From JACKGS01 sp964448015 (GTDB taxonomy: Bacteria > Patescibacteriota > Saccharimonadia > Saccharimonadales > UBA7683): DNA of 8,748 nt. Made by a program: the position numbers and the translations under genes. Shown piece after piece: positions 6,273 to 8,748 of the stretch (positions are counted from its first letter, which is position 1; each line of letters opens with the position of its first letter). The stretch is taken from the NCBI GenBank assembly GCA_964448015.1, contig CAYUUV010000037.1, forward strand, positions 1-8,748. The letters run 5' to 3'. The notes under the pieces are model-generated. The model saw nothing but the letters and a program-made list of their open reading frames with translations, did not search any database and was not told where the DNA came from.

Positions 6273-6980
6273 ATGAAGATAGACGCGACCCCGTATCAGG
6301 ATTTTGCACAGAAAACGTTCGGTTTTACCTTTAATGATCCGACGCTATTGATGACGGCTTTTACGCACCGAAGTTATGTGAACGAACATAAAAAGTCGGT
6401 TGATACACACAATGAACGGCTTGAGTTTTTAGGCGACGCCGTATTGGAGTTGGCGGTGACGCGCTTTTTGTACACTCAGTATTCCGAGCCGGAAGGCATT
6501 CTTACGAATTGGCGCAGCGCGTTAGTTAGAACGGAAAGTATCGGTGCTGCTGCAACTCGACTAGGTTTTGAACCGCTGCTGCGGCTGTCACGTGGTGAAA
6601 AGCGGGGGAGTGATCGTGCTCGTCAGCAAATTTTGGCCAATAGTTTTGAAGCAGTAATAGGGGCGATCTACCTGGATCAAGGCTATGAACGAGCGGAAGA
6701 ATTTATAACGAACAATATTATTTCGACCCTGCCTGAGATTTTAGAAACAGGCAGCTGGCGGGATAGTAAAAGCTACTTACAAGAGGTGGCGCAAGAAAAA
6801 GATGGTCATACGCCGGTGTATAGAGTGCTCTCAGAAGATGGCCCCGACCATGACAAAATCTTCACCCTGGGCGTTTTTGTAGGCTCGAAATTACTAGGGA
6901 GCGGCTCTGGCAGCAGCAAGCAGGCGGCGCAGCAGAAAGCTGCCGAAGAAGCGTTGAAATACTACGAAGCCAACGAGTGA
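6273..6980 (+). CDS. rnc: ribonuclease III
   Basis: RNase III cuts double-stranded RNA, releasing pre-16S and pre-23S rRNA and processing structured mRNAs. The 235-residue protein has an N-terminal nuclease domain with the signature NERLEFLGDAVLEL (47-60): E48 and D55 correspond to E. coli E38 and D45, and E51 to the interface glutamate E41. The second metal-binding segment reads ILANSFEAVIG, so N123 stands where E. coli has D114, while E126 keeps the essential E117. A double-stranded RNA-binding domain spans ~163-232, including the GSGSSKQAAQQKAAEEAL-type helix. No ribosome binding site precedes the ATG; the upstream bases are A/T-rich repeats with an AATAAT seven bases before the ATG, so a leaderless start is conceivable but weakly supported. 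Confidence 0.96.
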   Translation: MKIDATPYQDFAQKTFGFTFNDPTLLMTAFTHRSYVNEHKKSVDTHNERLEFLGDAVLELAVTRFLYTQYSEPEGILTNWRSALVRTESIGAAATRLGFEPLLRLSRGEKRGSDRARQQILANSFEAVIGAIYLDQGYERAEEFITNNIISTLPEILETGSWRDSKSYLQEVAQEKDGHTPVYRVLSEDGPDHDKIFTLGVFVGSKLLGSGSGSSKQAAQQKAAEEALKYYEANE

Positions 6981-7025
6981 TTAGTGTTAGTGTATAGTTC
7001 ATAGACCATCACCTTCTTTGGTGTC

Positions 7026-7046
7026 ATCCTGAACTTGATTCAGGAT
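7026..7046. repeat. inverted repeat, REP-like hairpin
   Basis: ATCCTGAA (7026-7033) pairs perfectly with TTCAGGAT (7039-7046) across CTTGA. The surrounding words (GTCATCCTGAACTTGATTC) resemble a dispersed palindromic repeat I recall from many unrelated bacterial genomes; that resemblance is from memory and unverified. It is the first of three hairpins after rnc. Confidence 0.7.
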
Positions 7047-7058
7047 CCAGTTATCAAC

Positions 7059-7325
7059 TTATGTGCGACGCACATCCAACTTTTTTATTCTTACTTTTGC
7101 CCACAAAAGTAAGACAAAATGGCACACATGGCAGCCAAGTCTCGATACGCTTCCATCTGTAATAGCCGCGAAAGGACAATGACAAGCATCCCTCACTTTT
7201 TCAATTGTGTGTTCGGGCAAGTCCTTTCTTGATTCGGCTATTGCAAATTCCAGCGTTTCGGGGCTTGGCTGAATGTCTGTATAAGTTGACTTTCTGTTCG
7301 AGTAATCACGAGCATCTGTTGACAA
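7059..7325 (-). CDS. doubtful small ORF, possibly repeat-associated remnant
   Basis: A TTG-initiated minus-strand frame of 88 codons covers most of the 422-base spacer between rnc and rpsP. Its middle part (around SPETLEFAIAESRKDLPEHT) reads like protein, with a later Cys/His group (CHCPF, then GCHVCHF). However, there is no ATG start or ribosome binding site, its first codons overlap the rpsP -35 box, and its last ~20 codons are encoded by two hairpin repeats. It may be a decayed fragment of a mobile or dispersed element rather than a working gene. I do not recognise a family. Apart from this frame, the three hairpins and the rpsP promoter, I see nothing in 6981-7402. Confidence 0.25.
   Translation of the reverse strand: MSTDARDYSNRKSTYTDIQPSPETLEFAIAESRKDLPEHTIEKVRDACHCPFAAITDGSVSRLGCHVCHFVLLLWAKVRIKKLDVRRT
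7061..7086 (+). terminator. putative rnc terminator
   Basis: ATGTGC (7061-7066) pairs with GCACAT (7070-7075) around GAC, and six T follow at 7081-7086 after a five-base gap (CCAAC). The gap before the T-tract weakens it as an intrinsic terminator. It lies 80 bases after the rnc stop. Confidence 0.4.
7089..7114. repeat. 11-bp inverted repeat hairpin
   Basis: TCTTACTTTTG (7089-7099) pairs perfectly with CAAAAGTAAGA (7104-7114) across a four-base loop, CCCA. It could be a repeat element or a structured part of a transcript in either direction. Confidence 0.8.
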
Positions 7326-7342
7326 CAGATAGCGGTATCTGT
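7314..7342. promoter_or_regulatory. putative operator: three ATCTGT half-sites over the rpsP promoter
   Basis: ATCTGT occurs at 7314-7319, in reverse (ACAGAT) at 7325-7330 and again forward at 7337-7342, so starts are 11 and 12 bases apart, about one helical turn. Sites 1 and 2 form the 17-base odd palindrome ATCTGTTGACAACAGAT around the -35 box. Sites 2 and 3 form ACAGATA, GCGG, TATCTGT within the spacer. The arrangement would let a dimeric protein block the promoter; the protein is unknown. Confidence 0.55.
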
Positions 7343-7347
7343 ATAAT
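7319..7347 (+). promoter_or_regulatory. perfect consensus promoter of rpsP
   Basis: TTGACA (7319-7324), a 17-base spacer and TATAAT (7342-7347) match the sigma-70-type consensus at all positions. The expected start near 7354 gives a leader of about 49 bases before the rpsP ATG. The -35 box and the whole spacer are covered by the repeated half-sites. Confidence 0.88.
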
Positions 7348-7402
7348 TACTCGAGATTGTTTCATAAAACTTTAAGTAGTGAGAAAAGGACGTAATTTTT
7401 AG

Positions 7403-7822
7403 ATGTTAGCAATTCGAATGCAGAGAACTGGTCGTAAGGGATACCCAATGTATCGGGTAATTGTTCAAGAGGCTCATCGTCAACCAACCAGCGGTAAAGT
7501 TATCGCCAACCTCGGAAGCTATAACCCACACACCAAAGAAACGACGCTTGATGTTGAGAAAGCGGCAACCTTCTTAAAAAACGGCGCACAGCCATCTGAT
7601 CGAGTGGTGAAATTGCTACAAGCGCAAAAAGTTACCCTGCCTGCATGGGTGAAAGTTACGTCTGACCAAAAGCAAAAGAGCATCAAGAATGCAGAAAAAC
7701 TACGACGTAATCAACCAAAGGAAGAAACTCCAGTAGAAGCCGAAGCGCCTGCTGAAGTACCCGTAGAAGCTCCAGTCGAAGAAGTAGCTACAGAAGCGGT
7801 TGCTGAAAAAACAAAAGAATAG
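7403..7822 (+). CDS. rpsP: ribosomal protein bS16 with acidic C-terminal extension
   Basis: bS16 binds 16S rRNA early in 30S assembly. The N-terminus MLAIRMQRTGRKGYPMYRVIV and the LGSYNPH segment at 37-43 are diagnostic. The S16 fold occupies about residues 1-85. The remaining ~55 residues are an extension, first basic (KNAEKLRRNQPK), then Glu/Pro/Val/Ala-rich with repeated PVEA-like units. The total of 139 residues is well above the common 80-90. AAAAGGA (7384-7390) lies 12 bases before the ATG, a long but workable spacing, and the family N-terminus fixes the start. It is transcribed from the perfect promoter just upstream. khpA follows, matching the widespread rpsP-khpA order. Confidence 0.96.
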   Translation: MLAIRMQRTGRKGYPMYRVIVQEAHRQPTSGKVIANLGSYNPHTKETTLDVEKAATFLKNGAQPSDRVVKLLQAQKVTLPAWVKVTSDQKQKSIKNAEKLRRNQPKEETPVEAEAPAEVPVEAPVEEVATEAVAEKTKE

Positions 7823-7925
7823 TCGCCGAGCGTGAAGCTCAACTATTAGCTTCCGTAAGATCTCCCGGACGTATTAAGTCGGAATAAGTGCTTGAAACTA
7901 GAAAAATGCTGCAGGTCTGAGCAGT

Positions 7926-7983
7926 GCGGTTTGGTGATGCATGTAGTCCACTATCTGCAACCTTGAACCTTGCACCGAGCCGC
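7926..7983. other. potential structured RNA element between rpsP and khpA
   Basis: GCGGTTTGGTG (7926-7936) can pair along all 11 positions, with two G-U pairs, with CACCGAGCCGC (7973-7983). Inside, GCA-x2-TAG and CTA-x2-TGC can form a small hairpin around TCCA. No T-tract follows, so it is not an obvious terminator. No known RNA class was recognised. The rest of the 7823-7925 spacer holds only minor hairpins such as GAGC with GCTC. Confidence 0.35.
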
Positions 7984-7993
7984 ATGGTACAAT
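7963..7993 (+). promoter_or_regulatory. putative khpA promoter, extended -10
   Basis: TGG followed by TACAAT (7988-7993) fits an extended -10 element. TTGAAC (7963-7968) could serve as the -35 box, though the spacer would be 19 bases. The expected start near 8000 leaves a ~32-base leader holding the khpA ribosome binding site. Confidence 0.4.
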
Positions 7994-8031
7994 TAAGGTA
8001 CATACAAGTTGAAGTACAAAGGAGTGACCAC

Positions 8032-8469
8032 ATGTCAGTAAGTATCGACCAACAGTTTGTAGAATTTGTTGTAAAGGCTCTTGTTAGCAATCCAGATGCG
8101 GTTTCGGTAAATCGTACCATCGATGAAAAAGGTGTATTACTTGAGCTCACCGTTGACCCTGAAGATCTGGGGCGTGTTATTGGTAAGCGCGGTGGTACCG
8201 CACAGAGCATACGAACCCTGCTGCGCGCACTGGGAACCAAGAATGAAGCTCGCTACAATTTAAAGATTGTTGACACAGATGGCGGCAGCGGTGCAACACA
8301 ATCTCGTCCACAGGACGATAGACAGCAATCTGATGATACTACAGCAGCAGACGAACCAGCTGACAAGTCTGTGGAAGAGCCGGCCTCCGAAGCTGTGGAT
8401 AACGAAACTTCAGAATATGAAGAAAAACACCGCAAAGACCTTGCGGACTTGGATGATTTAGATATATAA
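8032..8469 (+). CDS. khpA: KH-domain RNA-binding protein KhpA
   Basis: KhpA is a small single-KH RNA-binding protein; in studied Firmicutes it pairs with KhpB and influences cell division and RNA levels. The 145-residue protein has the KH core at ~1-80, with the GxxG loop as G51-K-R-G54 within GRVIGKRGGTAQSIRTLL. The start is the ATG at 8032, supported by AAAGGAG (8018-8024) seven bases upstream and by homology beginning there, although the frame is open further left. Residues ~85-145 form an acidic, Asp/Glu/Ser-rich extension probably disordered; typical KhpA has only about 75-80 residues. The position after rpsP is the classic neighbourhood. The hammerhead-bearing strand is convergent with this gene. 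Confidence 0.93.
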   Translation: MSVSIDQQFVEFVVKALVSNPDAVSVNRTIDEKGVLLELTVDPEDLGRVIGKRGGTAQSIRTLLRALGTKNEARYNLKIVDTDGGSGATQSRPQDDRQQSDDTTAADEPADKSVEEPASEAVDNETSEYEEKHRKDLADLDDLDI

Positions 8470-8529
8470 TCATAAGCGTTCACCAAGTACCTTTTGGAAA
8501 AACAAATCCAAACAGGCAAACATGGAACA

Positions 8530-8589
8530 CAAAAATAAAAATAAGCTCGCTTGCGAGTCTAGGTCAAAAAGTAATAACCTAGAGAGCTT
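8530..8589 (-). terminator. putative intrinsic terminator of the minus-strand ribozyme transcript
   Basis: On the minus strand AAGCTC (8589-8584) can pair with GAGCTT (8548-8543), stacking on TCTAGGT with ACCTAGA (8583-8577 with 8564-8558); a local alternative is CTCG with CGAG. The T-rich run ATTTTTATTTTTG follows directly (8542-8530). It would end a transcript coming from the hammerhead. On the plus strand the same hairpin has no T-tract. Confidence 0.55.
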
Positions 8590-8598
8590 TATATGTGT

Positions 8599-8640
8599 TA
8601 ACAATACCCTGAGCAATCGGGGTATTGTTAGTTGTTGTTT
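8599..8640 (+). terminator. hairpin after khpA, probable terminator
   Basis: TAACAATACCC (8599-8609) pairs perfectly over 11 bases with GGGTATTGTTA (8620-8630), followed by the T-rich GTTGTTGTTT (8631-8640). It lies 129 bases after the khpA stop. On the minus strand it would be an internal hairpin of the ribozyme transcript, because that side lacks a T-tract. Confidence 0.6.
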
Positions 8641-8657
8641 ACAAACATTTTACCAGT

Positions 8658-8672
8658 CGCACTGTTAGTGCG
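8658..8672. repeat. perfect 6-bp hairpin next to the ribozyme
   Basis: CGCACT and AGTGCG are separated by three bases (8658-8663 with 8667-8672). On the minus strand it is the first hairpin downstream of the hammerhead, four bases after stem III, and could help isolate the ribozyme fold. Confidence 0.75.
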
Positions 8673-8676
8673 TAGG

Positions 8677-8735
8677 GATTCGTTTTTCGTTCTTTCGAAC
8701 TCATCAGAGTAAATGCACATTTACTGAAACGAATC
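8677..8735 (-). ncRNA. hammerhead ribozyme, type III (self-cleaving RNA)
   Basis: Read on the minus strand from 8735, the element has, in order: stem III 5' strand GATTCGTTT (8735-8727); C17 (8726) completing the UUC cleavage triplet; stem I as AGTAAAT with ATTTACT (8725-8719 with 8714-8708) closed by GTGC; the core box CTGATGA (8707-8701); stem II GTTC with GAAC (8700-8697 with 8692-8689) closed by a GAAA tetraloop; the core box GAAA (8688-8685); and stem III 3' strand AACGAATC (8684-8677). Stem III has nine perfect pairs including A15.1-U16.1. All invariant core positions of the hammerhead family are present. Expected cleavage lies between 8726 and 8725. The open end at stem III makes it type III. 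The stem I region ATGTGCAT resembles the loop of the tobacco ringspot satellite hammerhead as I recall it, which may allow the stem I to loop II contact. Transcription must come from beyond the right edge. Confidence 0.92.
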
Positions 8736-8748
8736 AGGCAGGTGCCTG
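8735..8748. repeat. perfect inverted repeat at the window edge, 5' of the ribozyme
   Basis: CAGGCA (8735-8740) and TGCCTG (8743-8748) are separated by GG and share one base with ribozyme stem III. It may extend past the window. It could be a flanking hairpin of the ribozyme transcript or part of a larger palindrome. Confidence 0.6.

Noticed and set aside
7924..8031. Longer khpA start extending 36 codons upstream
   Set aside because: The extension overlaps the putative promoter and a stem structure, and the KH family N-terminus and AAAGGAG both point to 8032.
7839..8240. Minus-strand frame of 133 codons opposite khpA
   Set aside because: It is the antisense shadow of khpA and its upstream spacer; it has no start signal or recognisable protein features.
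8253..8519. Minus-strand frame of 88 codons downstream of the ribozyme transcript
   Set aside because: Mostly antisense to the low-complexity tail of khpA, Ser-rich for that reason, and beyond the predicted terminator at 8530.
8641..8748. Dense inverted repeats considered as an integron attC site, a tmRNA or an operator array
   Set aside because: No attC core boxes and no tmRNA features were found, and the minus strand matches a hammerhead ribozyme position by position.

Overview
The window looks like a bacterial housekeeping region, most likely from a Patescibacteria (CPR) genome and possibly Saccharibacteria. The reasons are the compact gene order, the standard code (TGA is a stop), a very short L32, a LeuRS carrying an extra domain, and A/T-rich or heptameric simple repeats between genes. 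The affiliation is an inference. A WhiB-type iron-sulfur domain at the left edge would normally point to Actinobacteria, so the lineage needs a phylogenetic check.

Layout. Positions 1-1230: 3' part of a gene ending in a WhiB domain. 1274-3829: leuS, interrupted by a 100-N assembly gap and carrying an in-frame Nudix hydrolase domain within the editing-domain region. 3831-4688: two minus-strand genes of unknown function, one a single-pass membrane protein transcribed from a perfect consensus promoter and probably leaderless. 4810-4956: rpmF (L32). 5088-6980: nusB, a stand-alone Nudix hydrolase and rnc, separated by simple repeats. 6981-7402: a stretch of hairpins and a doubtful ORF, ending in a perfect rpsP promoter overlaid by three ATCTGT half-sites. 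7403-8469: rpsP and khpA. 8470-8748: no protein gene, but dense RNA structure.

The main discovery is in that last stretch. The minus strand at 8735-8677 carries a complete hammerhead self-cleaving ribozyme (type III, open stem III): the CUGAUGA and GAAA core boxes, a closed stem I, a closed stem II with a GAAA tetraloop, and a 9-bp stem III next to a UUC cleavage triplet. Downstream on the same strand are two further hairpins and a hairpin with a T-rich tail, so cleavage would release a structured, apparently non-coding RNA of about 195 nt. Its promoter and any upstream gene lie beyond the right edge.

Functionally the plus-strand genes form a translation and RNA-processing cluster: tRNA charging (leuS), ribosomal proteins (rpmF, rpsP), rRNA transcription and processing (nusB, rnc) and RNA binding (khpA). 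The two Nudix domains, one free and one inside LeuRS, suggest nucleotide or aminoacyl-adenylate-type chemistry, but their substrates cannot be read from the sequence.
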